The notes under the pieces are model-generated. The model was not told where the DNA came from, did no database searches, and worked only from the letters and a program-made list of their open reading frames with translations. Positions 1 through 9,278 of a stretch of 64,000 bases of DNA are shown here, in pieces; position 1 is the stretch's first letter, and every line of letters begins with the position of its first letter. The stretch covers positions 62,001-126,000 of the forward strand of contig JAXGQB010000014.1 of NCBI GenBank assembly GCA_040766655.1, in the 5' to 3' direction. Made by a program: the position numbers and the translations under genes. Origin of the DNA: JALOOB01 sp040766655. GTDB taxonomy: Bacteria > Chloroflexota > Anaerolineae > CG2-30-64-16.

Positions 1-106
1 GGCCGACATCAACGATCGAGATGATGGGCGTCTGATAGTTGTGTCCGCACTGGGGACACTGAATCGGTACCTGATTCTCTTTGGTCGGCGTCGTGGGTTC
101 GAACAT
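1..106 (-). CDS. CpXC-domain protein, N-terminal fragment
   Basis: The reverse strand opens with ATG at 106 and reads about 35 codons off the left edge without a stop. The peptide contains CPQCGHNYQTP, which matches the start of CpXC-domain proteins (a cysteine-pair zinc-binding fold common in Chloroflexota and Firmicutes). Only the first cysteine pair lies inside the window. It would follow ligA on the same strand, with the 14-bp tandem repeat between them. The function of CpXC proteins is unknown to me. The fragment is too short to exclude a chance match, but the CPxC motif context is distinctive. Confidence 0.6.
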   Translation of the reverse strand, partial: MFEPTTPTKENQVPIQCPQCGHNYQTPIISIVDVG

Positions 107-139
107 TCTGGAAGGTCGATCCTTTCGATTGTGACGTTC

Positions 140-223
140 AGGCTCCTGCACTCAGGCTCCTGCGCTCAGGCTCCTGCACTCAGGCTCCTGCGCTCAGGCT
201 CCTGCGCTCAGGCTCCTGCGATC
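140..223. repeat. 14-bp tandem repeat, six units, overlapping the ligA stop codon
   Basis: Six consecutive units of AGGCTCCTGCRCTC (last unit ends GATC) fill 140-223. The ligA stop codon (208-210, reverse strand) and its last few codons lie inside the repeat, so unit gain or loss would change the C-terminal residues or the stop position. Confidence 0.9.
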
Positions 224-2253
224 AAGTTGCGCAGTCCCTGCTCCTCGAGTATCGGGATGCCCAGTTTCCGGGCCTTATCGAGCTTGGAGCCGGCGGATTC
301 GCCGGCAACCACGTAATCGGTGTTCTTGCTCACCGAGTCAGACACCTTGCCACCGTGCGCCTTGATCAGATCGCGCGCCTGCTCGCGGCTGAGAGACGGC
401 AGCGTGCCGGTGATGACGAGCGTCAGCCCCGCAAGCGATTGGACGCTCTGCCCCTCTTGTGTCGGGGCAGCCACAGTCTGCACGCCCGCGGCCTGCAATC
501 GTGCCACCAGTCGCTGGTTCGGTTCCTTGCTGAACCAGTCGACGATGCTTTGCGCCAGGACCGGGCCGATGCCGGACACTGCCTGCAGGTCGTCCATCGT
601 TGCTGCGCGGAGTGCGTCGATCGAGCCGTAGTGGTCGATTAACTGCTCTGCGACGATCTCCCCTACCCCGCGGATGCCCAACGCAGTAAGCAGCCGGGCG
701 GAGTGGCGGTTCTTGGATGCCTCGATGGCCGACATCAGGTTCTGCACGCGCTTCTCCCCGAAGCCCTCGAGCGCGAGTATCCGCGCAGCGTCGAGGTAGT
801 AGATGTCGGCCAGGTCCTGAATCAGGCCTTCTTCAACAAACAACTCGGCCTGCCGGATGCCGAAGCCATCGATGTCCATTGCACCGCGGCTGACGAAATG
901 CTCGACGCCGCGCACGAGTTGCGCCGGGCACGCGCTGTTCACGCAGTAAGTGGCTGCCTCGCCGGGCACCCTCTCGACCGGCTGGCCGCACGCCGGGCAG
1001 GTGCGTGGCATCTCCCAGGCCTGCTCGTTCCCGGTTCGGAGCTCCGGAAGGACGCGCAGCACCTGGGGTATCACCTCGCCCGCCCTCTTGACCGCAACCG
1101 TGTCGCCGATCCGGATATCCAGTTCCCGAACGTAATCCTCGTTATGTAATGTTGCCTGCGAGACGGTCACCCCACCGACGACGACAGGCTCGAGCACCGC
1201 ATACGGGTTGAGCGATCCGGTGCGGCCGACATTCACGCGGATGTCAAGCAAACGCGTGATGGCTTCCTGGGCCGGATACTTGAAGGCCACCGCCCAGCGC
1301 GGGTCCTTGCCCACAAACCCCAAACGTGCCTGCATCGCAAAAGAATCGACCTTGATCACCAGGCCATCCGCCTCGTATGGCAGCCTCTGCCGCTCGACCT
1401 GTCCCCACTCCTCCACGTACTGGACCACTGCGTCGAAATCGACGAACCGCCTCGCCCGCTGCTCCACCGGGAAACCCAGGATGCGCAGATAAGCCAGCGC
1501 CTCCCATTGGGAGCCCACGTCGCGGCTCCCATCGACCAGCGCCAGAATCTGGTACAGCCACAGCCGGATCGGCCGGGTGGCCGTGATTCGAGGATCGAGC
1601 TGGCGCACGGAGCCGGCCGCGAAGTTCCGCGGGTTGGCGTAGGTGCGCTCGCCGGTTTGCTCCTGCTTAGCATTGAACCGGTTGAAATCCGCGATCGGCG
1701 TGTACGCCTCGCCACGAACTACGATGCGGGCAGGCGGCGCCACGGCAGCGGCATCCTCTGCCACCGGAATGCGCAGCGGCGCGGCGCGGACGGCCCGCAG
1801 GTTGAGCGTGATGTCCTCCCCGATCTCACCATCACCGCGGGTGGCGCCCAACACCAGGCGTCCAGCCTCGTAGGTCAGCACGACGCTGAGCCCATCGATC
1901 TTGGGCTCGACGACGTACGCGAGATCCGCGCGTTGGTCCTCGGGCAACAGCCGCAGCAGGCGATCGCGCCAGGCATACAGCTCCTCGATCGTGAACGCAT
2001 TGCCGAGGCTCAGGACGGGTGCAGGATGGCGGACCTTGACGAAGCCTTCCGCAGGCGCGCCAGCAACCCGCTGCGTCGGTGAATCCGGCGTGACCAGCTC
2101 CGGATGTGCGGTCTCCAGCGCCACCAGCTCCCGCCACAGCGCGTCGTATTCGGCATCGCTGATCTGTGGATCATCCAGCACGTAATAGCGATGCGCATGA
2201 TGATCGATCGCACGGCGAAGCGCGTTCACACGCTCGGGGCTATCCTCCGCCAT
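208..2253 (-). CDS. ligA: NAD-dependent DNA ligase LigA
   Basis: The 681-residue product seals nicks in double-stranded DNA with NAD+ during replication and repair. The order is typical: N-terminal Ia domain with the NAD-binding YYVLDDP region, adenylation domain with the catalytic lysine in EPKIDG (about residue 120), OB fold, a four-cysteine zinc finger (CPACG...CVNSACPAQ), helix-hairpin-helix repeats and a C-terminal BRCT domain. I place the start at the ATG at 2253 (MAEDSPERV), because the open frame upstream lacks family similarity. Length is normal for the family. The last codons are encoded by the tandem repeat at 140-223. Confidence 0.97.
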   Translation of the reverse strand: MAEDSPERVNALRRAIDHHAHRYYVLDDPQISDAEYDALWRELVALETAHPELVTPDSPTQRVAGAPAEGFVKVRHPAPVLSLGNAFTIEELYAWRDRLLRLLPEDQRADLAYVVEPKIDGLSVVLTYEAGRLVLGATRGDGEIGEDITLNLRAVRAAPLRIPVAEDAAAVAPPARIVVRGEAYTPIADFNRFNAKQEQTGERTYANPRNFAAGSVRQLDPRITATRPIRLWLYQILALVDGSRDVGSQWEALAYLRILGFPVEQRARRFVDFDAVVQYVEEWGQVERQRLPYEADGLVIKVDSFAMQARLGFVGKDPRWAVAFKYPAQEAITRLLDIRVNVGRTGSLNPYAVLEPVVVGGVTVSQATLHNEDYVRELDIRIGDTVAVKRAGEVIPQVLRVLPELRTGNEQAWEMPRTCPACGQPVERVPGEAATYCVNSACPAQLVRGVEHFVSRGAMDIDGFGIRQAELFVEEGLIQDLADIYYLDAARILALEGFGEKRVQNLMSAIEASKNRHSARLLTALGIRGVGEIVAEQLIDHYGSIDALRAATMDDLQAVSGIGPVLAQSIVDWFSKEPNQRLVARLQAAGVQTVAAPTQEGQSVQSLAGLTLVITGTLPSLSREQARDLIKAHGGKVSDSVSKNTDYVVAGESAGSKLDKARKLGIPILEEQGLRNLIAGA

Positions 2254-2368
2254 CACGCCTCCAGCAGACTCTGATCGCATACAGGCATACCAGAACGATC
2301 GGACATTATACCGCATCGCGGGCCAATCCCAATAGCCGGACAGGTGATCGCTGCGCACCGGTGGGCCA

Positions 2369-3226
2369 TTACGCCAATTTCAACATCTCGTGCTGGCGGA
2401 TCGTCACCCTGAACTGCAGCGCAGCCAGCACGCGGCACAATGGATCATCGGCCGACACGTTCACGATGCTCAATGGGAGACCGGGATAGAGCCGGGAGAG
2501 GGCCTGCAGCAAGGGTCTGCCCGCGCGTATCGCGCCGAAGTCCGGATGAATCCCTACGTCCAGGATCGCGACACCGTCGGTTCTCTCCGCTACCAGGCAA
2601 TGGGCCGCGCGGCGGCCGTCCAGCGCCAGCGTGTAGCCTCGCGCTTGTCCGGCCAGTTGCTGCAGCGTCGCCGCCTCGCGCTGCCAGCTCGGCCGCTCCT
2701 TGTGCAACGTATCAAAGTCGCGCAGCAGGGACGCGGGATTCACTTCGCTCAGCATCTCGTCCGGCACCGGCAGAGGGTCGTCCTCGCTGCCCCTGCGCCA
2801 CGTCAGCAACTCGCGAACGGCGACGAACCCGAGCTGGGCATAGAGGGCCGCAGCCGCGTGATTGTCGCTGATCACCTCGAGCGTCAGTTCGCCCATCTTC
2901 AGCCGCCGCGCGTTGTGCAGCAGCAACTGGAGCATCTGCCGCGCGATGCCGCGCCGCCGGTACTCCGGAACGGTGCCAACTGCGCTGATCCAACCGCGGC
3001 CGGAGCGTTCCGACAACAGTGCCATCCCCACCAGTCGCTCCCGAGCCACCGCCACGATCGACGCATCGGTTGACACGTCATACAGCCGGTCCATTCGCGC
3101 CAGCTGGTCGGCGTTGACCTGAAGGGGCACGAGATAGTCGACGTAGGCTTCGTTCAGGCAACGGGCACGCTCGCGGTAGCTGGCGCTGCTCGCCTGGCGG
3201 TATTCGATCGCTGTCATGGCATCCAT
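2369..3226 (-). CDS. GNAT-family N-acetyltransferase
   Basis: A 285-residue protein with a classic GNAT acetyl-CoA motif, VPEYRRRGIARQML (about residues 85-100), followed by ALYAQLGFVAVRE. The C-terminal half resembles a second, weaker GNAT-like domain ending in a His-rich tail, so this may be a tandem-GNAT protein. The substrate is unknown. It is transcribed with ligA but separated by 115 bp. Two ATGs (3226 and 3217) are possible starts. Confidence 0.85.
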   Translation of the reverse strand: MDAMTAIEYRQASSASYRERARCLNEAYVDYLVPLQVNADQLARMDRLYDVSTDASIVAVARERLVGMALLSERSGRGWISAVGTVPEYRRRGIARQMLQLLLHNARRLKMGELTLEVISDNHAAAALYAQLGFVAVRELLTWRRGSEDDPLPVPDEMLSEVNPASLLRDFDTLHKERPSWQREAATLQQLAGQARGYTLALDGRRAAHCLVAERTDGVAILDVGIHPDFGAIRAGRPLLQALSRLYPGLPLSIVNVSADDPLCRVLAALQFRVTIRQHEMLKLA

Positions 3227-3269
3227 GATATCACATTCGCCCTGAGTGTCCTCACTGTAGGCCAGCCTC

Positions 3270-3298
3270 TTTCAAATCGGCGGACCGCACCTTATAAT
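3270..3298 (+). promoter_or_regulatory. Sigma70-like promoter before the metalloprotease gene
   Basis: TTTCAA, 17-nt spacer, TATAAT, ending ten bases before the start codon at 3308, so the mRNA would be nearly leaderless. The -10 box is perfect and the -35 box is weak. Confidence 0.6.
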
Positions 3299-3307
3299 GC
3301 CGGTGTC

Positions 3308-4618
3308 ATGGAGTTAGAATTGAAGGCCAGGGGACAGCCAATTGCCACCCACCGTGTACGGCGCACGTCGGTGCGGGCGATCGTCGCGCGCGCGGTGCTG
3401 CTCGCCCTGATCGTGATCGGCGTGCCGAGCGACGGTCACCTGGGCACGGCCAGACTCGCCCGGATCGCGCATCAGGCTGTCAGCGGCAAACGATTCGACC
3501 TCGTGTCTTGGGAGATCCAGGCGATCGGACAGAAAGTACGCGACGGCGTGCAGAAGCCGGGCTCCGACCTCTCCCCTGATGCGCAACGCGAGCTGGTCGT
3601 CGCCTACATGGACGGCATCAATCGTCTGAACGCGCTCACGAGGGAGATCGAGGCCGCGGCAGCCGGCGTGGAGCGCACGGGCGCTGCGCGCGGTGTGGCC
3701 GAACTCCAGGCCGAACTCGATGACCTGCGCGTGCTTCAGGCGGACCGGCGTCCGGCCGTGGAGTGGATCATCGAGCGTCAGGTGAGCACCGTCCTTGAGG
3801 AGTTGGGCTTCTCGACCGCCGGCATGGTCGTCCCACCCGTATCCTTCCAGTTCACCGAAAGCCCGAACTACCTGATCGTCTCCCCGCGTGATCGCATCCG
3901 GGTGGAAAGAGGCATCCACCTGGACCCGACCCTGTCGATCGAGGAGATGGAGGAGATCGAGGCGGAGGTTTCCGTGCGATCCGATCGCAGCACGATCATC
4001 GAGGGCACCGGCGGATTCTCCTCCTATCCGACGATGGTGCTCGAATACGGCGTGCTGCGCTGGGGAATCGATACGGTCGCACACGAGTGGGCCCACCTCT
4101 ACCTCTTCCCCCGGCCCCTCGGCTGGAACTACGATGCGAGCGGCGACATGCGCACGATCAACGAGACGGTCGCCTCGATGTTCGGCGAAGAAGTCAGCCG
4201 GCTGGTCATGGAGCGCTACTACCCCGACCTGCTGTCGCCGGCCCCCTGGCCGCGGCCGCTCTCCAAACAGGAGGACTGGCTCAGCCCAGCGCGCGTCGAA
4301 ACGAGCTTCGAGTTCGGCGCCTTCATGCGCGAGACGCGGCTGGAGGTCGATCGCCTGCTGGCTGCGGGCCAGATCGAGGCCGCTGAGGCGTACATGGAGG
4401 CGCGCCGCGGCCTGCTCGTCGAGCGCGGATACTCGATCCGCAAGCTAAATCAGGCCTATTTCGCGTTTCACGGATCGTATGCGGTCGGCACAAGCGCCAC
4501 CGATCCCATCGGTGGCAAGCTCCGAGCGCTGCGTCTTCGCACGGACACCCTTGCCACCTTCATGCAGATCGTCGCCCGATTCGACGCGCCGGCCGACCTG
4601 GATGCCGTGCTCGGGTAG
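3308..4618 (+). CDS. Membrane-anchored zinc metalloprotease-like protein
   Basis: 436 residues. A basic N-terminus and a hydrophobic stretch (about residues 28-42, AVLLALIVIGV) suggest a single anchor with an exported domain. A zinc-protease signature HEWAH (HExxH) sits near residue 260, with downstream acidic candidates for a third ligand (NETVASMFGEE). A helical region at about 90-150 may be a coiled coil. I do not recognise a named family. It lies between ligA/GNAT and an oligopeptide transporter on the opposite strand, which would fit a role in peptide or envelope metabolism, but that is inference. Confidence 0.75.
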   Translation: MELELKARGQPIATHRVRRTSVRAIVARAVLLALIVIGVPSDGHLGTARLARIAHQAVSGKRFDLVSWEIQAIGQKVRDGVQKPGSDLSPDAQRELVVAYMDGINRLNALTREIEAAAAGVERTGAARGVAELQAELDDLRVLQADRRPAVEWIIERQVSTVLEELGFSTAGMVVPPVSFQFTESPNYLIVSPRDRIRVERGIHLDPTLSIEEMEEIEAEVSVRSDRSTIIEGTGGFSSYPTMVLEYGVLRWGIDTVAHEWAHLYLFPRPLGWNYDASGDMRTINETVASMFGEEVSRLVMERYYPDLLSPAPWPRPLSKQEDWLSPARVETSFEFGAFMRETRLEVDRLLAAGQIEAAEAYMEARRGLLVERGYSIRKLNQAYFAFHGSYAVGTSATDPIGGKLRALRLRTDTLATFMQIVARFDAPADLDAVLG

Positions 4619-4623
4619 CGCGA

Positions 4624-5436
4624 TCACTCGACCAGTGCATCGCCCAGGAACGTAACGATCAGGACGGTCAGGGTGATGGCCAACCCGGGGACGAAGCTGG
4701 CCCAGGGCGCGCTGGCGATGTACCCTCGCCCCTCATAGAGCATCAAGCCCCACTCGGCCTGCGGCGGCGCCGCGCCCAGCCCGAGGTAACCCAAGGCAGC
4801 CACGCTGATGATCGCACGGCCCAGGTCGATGGTCGCGAGGGCCAGGACCGGCCGGATGATGTTGCGGATGATGTGATGCGTCAGGATGCGCAGGGGACCC
4901 ACGCCGACCGCGCGGGCGGCATCGACGAAGGCCGAGCGCTGCAGCGACAGCGTCAACGCGCGGACGAGGCGCCCATAGCCCGGCACGCTTGCCACGCCGA
5001 CCGCAACCGCGAGCGCCGGCAGCCCCGGACCCAGCACCGCTACGACCAACAACGCCAGCAATAAGGTCGGAAAAGCCAGCATCAAGTCAAAGGCGCCGAC
5101 CCAAAACTGGCCGGGCCAGCCCTGCATCGAGCCGGCCAGAAGGCCTGCGATGCCCCCCAAGACGACCGCAAACACGACCGCTGCAGCAGCCACGGCCAGC
5201 GTCGCGCGTCCTCCGTGTAGCAGCCGGCTCACCATGTCCCTCCCGTAGAAGTCCGTCCCCAGGGGATGCAGGGAGGAAGGTGGATCGAGCTGCTTCGACA
5301 GGTCGGTCAGGTTCGGCGCTTGGGTCGGAAGCAGCGGGGCCAGAAGCACGATGGCGAGCAGGACGAGACTGCACGCCAGCAAGACCAGCGTCCTGCGGCG
5401 AAAGCGCGGCCGGGTGCCCTGCACAGCAGCCATCAT
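4624..5436 (-). CDS. ABC transporter permease, DppC/OppC type
   Basis: About 270 residues with six predicted membrane segments and the BPD_transp_1 coupling region (VGVGPLRILTHHIIRN...). It has the OppC N-terminal signature with the PHPLGTD-like string LHPLGTDFYGRDMVSRLLHG. The ATG at 5436 overlaps the stop codon of the upstream DppB-type gene (CAATGATGG), indicating translational coupling, so I prefer it to the upstream in-frame start. Together with the next two genes it forms a peptide/nickel-type importer. No ATPase genes are adjacent. Confidence 0.92.
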   Translation of the reverse strand: MMAAVQGTRPRFRRRTLVLLACSLVLLAIVLLAPLLPTQAPNLTDLSKQLDPPSSLHPLGTDFYGRDMVSRLLHGGRATLAVAAAAVVFAVVLGGIAGLLAGSMQGWPGQFWVGAFDLMLAFPTLLLALLVVAVLGPGLPALAVAVGVASVPGYGRLVRALTLSLQRSAFVDAARAVGVGPLRILTHHIIRNIIRPVLALATIDLGRAIISVAALGYLGLGAAPPQAEWGLMLYEGRGYIASAPWASFVPGLAITLTVLIVTFLGDALVE

Positions 5437-6374
5437 TGCCACCCTACGCGCGGATCGAGCCACCCCACAAGGAGGTCAACGACCAGGTTCAACAGGACGT
5501 AGGTGAAAGCGATGGCCAGCGCGACCCCTTGAACGAGGGGCAGATCGCGCCAGAGGATGCCGTCGACGAGGAGTCGCCCCAACCCCGGGCGGTTGAAGAC
5601 CGTCTCCGTGACCACCGCGCCGCCCAGGAGGAACCCCAGCTGAAGCCCGGCCACCGTCACGACCGGGATCGCGGCATTGCGCGCGGCGTGCTGCCACAAC
5701 ACCGCGCGCTCGCTCAGCCCCTTCGCGTGCGCGGCCGCAATGTAGGGCTGAGACAGAACCTCCAGAAGGCTCGCGCGCGTCAGGCGTGCGATCGGCCCGG
5801 CTGCGGCATGTCCGAGCACGAGCCCCGGCAAAATGACGCTGAGCGGCGACCCGCTGGCCGGCGGCAGCCATCCCAGGACAACGCTCAACAGCCAGATCAT
5901 GAGCAGGCCGGACCAGAACACGGGCACGGCCGTGCCCGTCACAGCGGCGCCCGTCGTGAGCCAATCGAGCCACCGTCGGCGGCTGTACGCAGCGATCGCC
6001 CCGAGCGAGACGCCTAGGGCGACGGCCCAGGCAAAGGAGAACGAGGCGAGCAGAGCCGTCGCGCGCCACTGTTCGCCGATCAGTTCCAGGACCGGCCGGT
6101 CGGTGAGGAGGCTGCGTCCCAGGTCCCCCCGGGCCACGCCTCCAAGCCAGTCGCCGTACTGGACCAAAAGCGGGCGATCCAGTCCCAGCTCCGCGCGCAG
6201 CGCAGCGATCGACTCCGGCGCCGCGCCCGCCTGGGCAAGCATCGTGGCAGCAGGATCACCCGGCAGCAGCCGCACGAGCGAAAACACCACGGTCGCGACG
6301 CCGAGCAGCGTGAGCACAGCGACCAACAGGCGCCGCCGCAGCAGGACCAGGTACGAACCCGAAGATTGGTTCAT
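5433..6374 (-). CDS. ABC transporter permease, DppB/OppB type
   Basis: 313 residues with an N-terminal membrane helix, the family signature VVFSLVRLLPGDPA and the coupling loop PYIAAAHAKGLSERAVLWQHAARNA. It is an inner-membrane subunit of a peptide-type importer and pairs with the overlapping DppC-type gene. The substrate-binding gene lies 116 bp upstream on the same strand, so the three are probably co-transcribed in the order binding protein, DppB, DppC. Confidence 0.93.
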   Translation of the reverse strand: MNQSSGSYLVLLRRRLLVAVLTLLGVATVVFSLVRLLPGDPAATMLAQAGAAPESIAALRAELGLDRPLLVQYGDWLGGVARGDLGRSLLTDRPVLELIGEQWRATALLASFSFAWAVALGVSLGAIAAYSRRRWLDWLTTGAAVTGTAVPVFWSGLLMIWLLSVVLGWLPPASGSPLSVILPGLVLGHAAAGPIARLTRASLLEVLSQPYIAAAHAKGLSERAVLWQHAARNAAIPVVTVAGLQLGFLLGGAVVTETVFNRPGLGRLLVDGILWRDLPLVQGVALAIAFTYVLLNLVVDLLVGWLDPRVGWQ

Positions 6375-6490
6375 GGGGAGGATTATAGCTGTGGGAGGCG
6401 CGGAATGCGAATCACCTGATCGGGTGGCACCGCGCCACGAAAGCAGGCGGCCGGCTGTGAGCCGGCCGCCCCCACGTTGCCTGGGCAGGC

Positions 6491-8134
6491 CTATTCGCTC
6501 AACCAGACGTCATACAGGACGGGGTTCCAGCCCTGGACATCGTAGCGCAGGCCCTGCACGCGCGTCGATGCGGCGTTGAGGTTGACCGAGTCGCGGATGG
6601 GCAGGACCCACGCCTGCTCCATTGCGCGTCGCTGTACGTCCAGGTAGAGCGAGCCCCGAATCGCGGGATCCGCAGCCGCGTGCGCTGTGTCGAGCGCCTC
6701 GTTCACTGCCGGCTCGTCGACGCGCGACCAGTTGAACGCACCGATATTGTCGCCATGGAAGAACGTCCGCAGCAAGCTGGGGTCCGTGCCCGCGTTGCTG
6801 AACGGTACGAGGTGGTGCGTCCCCGCGCGGCCGGCCTCTAGCGCGGCGGGATAAGACATCTGCTCCAGGTCCAACTGCACCCCTGCCTCGCGCCACTGCG
6901 ATTGGAGGATGGTGCCGATCGATGGCAGCTCGCCCCAGCTCATCAGGACGCCCTTCAGGACCAATGGTCGGCCCCCCTTATCCAGGATGCCATCGCCATC
7001 TGTGTCGCTCCAGCCGGCATCCGCGAGAAGGGCTTGGCCCTTGGCCCGATCGAAGGGGTAGACTGCGACGCTCTCGACCGGCCCCAGCGCCCACCGTGTC
7101 GCCGCAGTCAGCGGTCCGGTCGCCACGGGCGAGAACTCCCCGAAGACGGCCTTGACCAACTCGGCCCGCCCGGACAGGTAGAGGAGCGCCTGCCGCACCC
7201 GGAGGTCGTCCAACGGCGCCAGCGACGTGTTCATGAAGAACTGCACCGACTGGCCGGGAAGCGCGACGGGATGAAGGCGGAACCGCTGTGAATTGGATCC
7301 CGTCTCCAGCTGCTGGGCATCCCGAGTGGGCAGCTCGCCCATCACGTCCGCCTGTCCGGCAAGAAGCGCCGGCAGCCGCGTGGCTGCATCCGCGTAGAAG
7401 CGGAACTCCACCCGGTCCAGGTACGCCGCGCCGGCATGTCCCCGCAGGACCGGCGCCCAGTTGTAGTCCGGGTTGCGCTCCAGGATCAGCGTCTGGCGCT
7501 CCTGGTAGGAGACGAACCTGAACGGCCCCGTGCCCACCTGGTGCAGCTGATACTGATCGCCCCACTGCGCGAGCGCGGCCGGTGACGCGATGCCGAGATA
7601 GACCTGGCTGAGCCCATCCAACAGCGGCGCAAAAGGCTCGGTCAGCCGGATGCGGATGGTGAACGCATCGGGTTGCTCCGTCCCCTCGTACGGTCCGAGC
7701 AGATAGACGGCCTTCTGGGACTTGGTTGCAGGATCGGCGATCTTGGCAAGCGTCGCGGCAACTGCTGCCGCGTTGAACGGTGTGCCGTCGTGAAAACGGA
7801 CGTCCTTGCGGAGGTAGAAGGTGTAGGTCCTGTTGTCTGGGCTGATCTCCCACCGCTCCGCCAGAGACGGATGAAATGCGCCGGCCTCGTCCTGGACGAC
7901 CAACGTGTCATAGACGTTGCTGAGCGCAATGCCCAGCTCGGAGCTGGCATGAATATGAGGGTCGATCCCTGACACCGGCAGGGTCAGTCCATAGCGCAGG
8001 ACGCCGCCGGGCCGCGGCGTCGCCGTCCCCGGCGCGAGCGGGGGCGCGCCAGAGGGCAACGGCTGGCAGGCCACCAGCACCACCATTACCACGGGCCACA
8101 GCAACATCCGAACGGTTCGCCAGTTCAGCTTCAT
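6491..8134 (-). CDS. Extracellular solute-binding lipoprotein, SBP family 5
   Basis: 547 residues. The N-terminus has a lipoprotein signal with lipobox LVAC (about residues 18-21, cysteine followed by QPLPSGAPP), then a Pro-rich linker. Family 5 signatures follow: GLTLPVSGIDPHIHASSE, SLAERWEISPDNRTYTFYLRKDVRFHDGTPF and FFMNTSLAPLDDLRVRQAL. The fold binds oligopeptides, dipeptides, nickel or opines; the ligand cannot be told from sequence. It heads the transporter cluster, and its start is divergent from the surface-protein gene at 8189. Confidence 0.94.
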   Translation of the reverse strand: MKLNWRTVRMLLWPVVMVVLVACQPLPSGAPPLAPGTATPRPGGVLRYGLTLPVSGIDPHIHASSELGIALSNVYDTLVVQDEAGAFHPSLAERWEISPDNRTYTFYLRKDVRFHDGTPFNAAAVAATLAKIADPATKSQKAVYLLGPYEGTEQPDAFTIRIRLTEPFAPLLDGLSQVYLGIASPAALAQWGDQYQLHQVGTGPFRFVSYQERQTLILERNPDYNWAPVLRGHAGAAYLDRVEFRFYADAATRLPALLAGQADVMGELPTRDAQQLETGSNSQRFRLHPVALPGQSVQFFMNTSLAPLDDLRVRQALLYLSGRAELVKAVFGEFSPVATGPLTAATRWALGPVESVAVYPFDRAKGQALLADAGWSDTDGDGILDKGGRPLVLKGVLMSWGELPSIGTILQSQWREAGVQLDLEQMSYPAALEAGRAGTHHLVPFSNAGTDPSLLRTFFHGDNIGAFNWSRVDEPAVNEALDTAHAAADPAIRGSLYLDVQRRAMEQAWVLPIRDSVNLNAASTRVQGLRYDVQGWNPVLYDVWLSE

Positions 8135-8188
8135 CTCCCACCACCTGCCTGTTTTGGCATATCACAGCTGATTACATATACTTACACC

Positions 8189-9277
8189 GTGCATAAACGA
8201 CGTGAATTGATCGCCCTGGCAGCAGTAGCGCTGCTGCTCCTGATCGCATCGCCTCTCATTCAAACAACACCCGTTCGCGCCAGTGGCCCTGGCGGCCACG
8301 GCTGTGCCCCCGGCAACCTGATCCCCAACTGCGGCATGGATCAATTCGTCTCCGTGCCGCAAGGACAGGCGCCCGCCGGCTGGACGCCGTTCGTCCTCTC
8401 CGGAGGATTCGCCATCGATCCCAGCATCGACACATACTGGGGGGCTCCCAGCGTCCGGATGTGGTCCGATGGCGGCACCTTTGTTGGGGGTATTCTAACA
8501 CAGGTGGGCGGTCTCACGCCGGGGGCAACCTATCGCGCGTCCGTTGGGTGGGGCGCACCGACGGAGCCCGATGCGTTCGGCCGCCGTCTCGGCATCGATC
8601 CCACCGGCGGCACGGACCCGAACTCCCCCAGCGTCGTCTGGGGACCCACGCTGCGCGGGCCGGGCAAGGTGCTGAACGACAGCAATCCGGGCTACCCCAA
8701 TATCGATGTCTCGGTAGTGGCGCAGGCCTCCACCGTGACCGTCTTCGTCTGGGTCGATCACAACTACTCGACGGGTGCGAACCAGATCTTCATCGACGCC
8801 GTGGGCCTCTACCAGGACGCTGCAGCGCCGGTCGTCGTGTTCACCGATACCCCACAGCCGGCGCCTCTCGCGGCCCCGCAGCGCGCTGCACCCGTGGCGC
8901 CTCCCGTCCCGACGTCGCTCCCACCAACTGCCACGGCGACGCTGCTGCCTCCGACGGCCACCGACACGCCCGCGCCGACATTCACGCCCACGCAGACAGC
9001 AACTGCGACCATCACGCCGACCCCCACAGCGACTGCCACTGCCACGGTGACGCCGACTTCGACACTGCCGCCTCGCCCGCGCGCCACTGTCTCGCGCGCG
9101 GGAGCCTCACTTCAGGCGGTGGTGGTCGATCCAGAACCGAAATCGAGGTCAGGCCTGCTTGCCGGCGGCATCGGAGCGCTCTCCGGCTCCGCGGTGCTGA
9201 GCCTCGGGCTGCTGCTGCGACGCACCAGGCGTTCGCCGGGCAGATCCGAGTTCCCGCAGCACCAGGACCACGCCTGA
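8189..9277 (+). CDS. Secreted stalked surface protein
   Basis: 362 residues: a signal peptide (about 1-31, ending VRAS), a globular beta-rich domain (about 35-215) resembling carbohydrate-binding modules (NLIPNCGMD, WTPFVLSGGF, SVRMWSDGG), a Thr/Pro stalk of PTATAT-type repeats (about 240-300), and a C-terminal hydrophobic helix followed by RRTRR. The layout is signal, ligand-binding domain, stalk, membrane anchor. This stalk style is frequent in Anaerolineae. No catalytic residues were recognised. The binding target is unknown. Confidence 0.75.
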   Translation: MHKRRELIALAAVALLLLIASPLIQTTPVRASGPGGHGCAPGNLIPNCGMDQFVSVPQGQAPAGWTPFVLSGGFAIDPSIDTYWGAPSVRMWSDGGTFVGGILTQVGGLTPGATYRASVGWGAPTEPDAFGRRLGIDPTGGTDPNSPSVVWGPTLRGPGKVLNDSNPGYPNIDVSVVAQASTVTVFVWVDHNYSTGANQIFIDAVGLYQDAAAPVVVFTDTPQPAPLAAPQRAAPVAPPVPTSLPPTATATLLPPTATDTPAPTFTPTQTATATITPTPTATATATVTPTSTLPPRPRATVSRAGASLQAVVVDPEPKSRSGLLAGGIGALSGSAVLSLGLLLRRTRRSPGRSEFPQHQDHA

Positions 9278-9278
9278 T

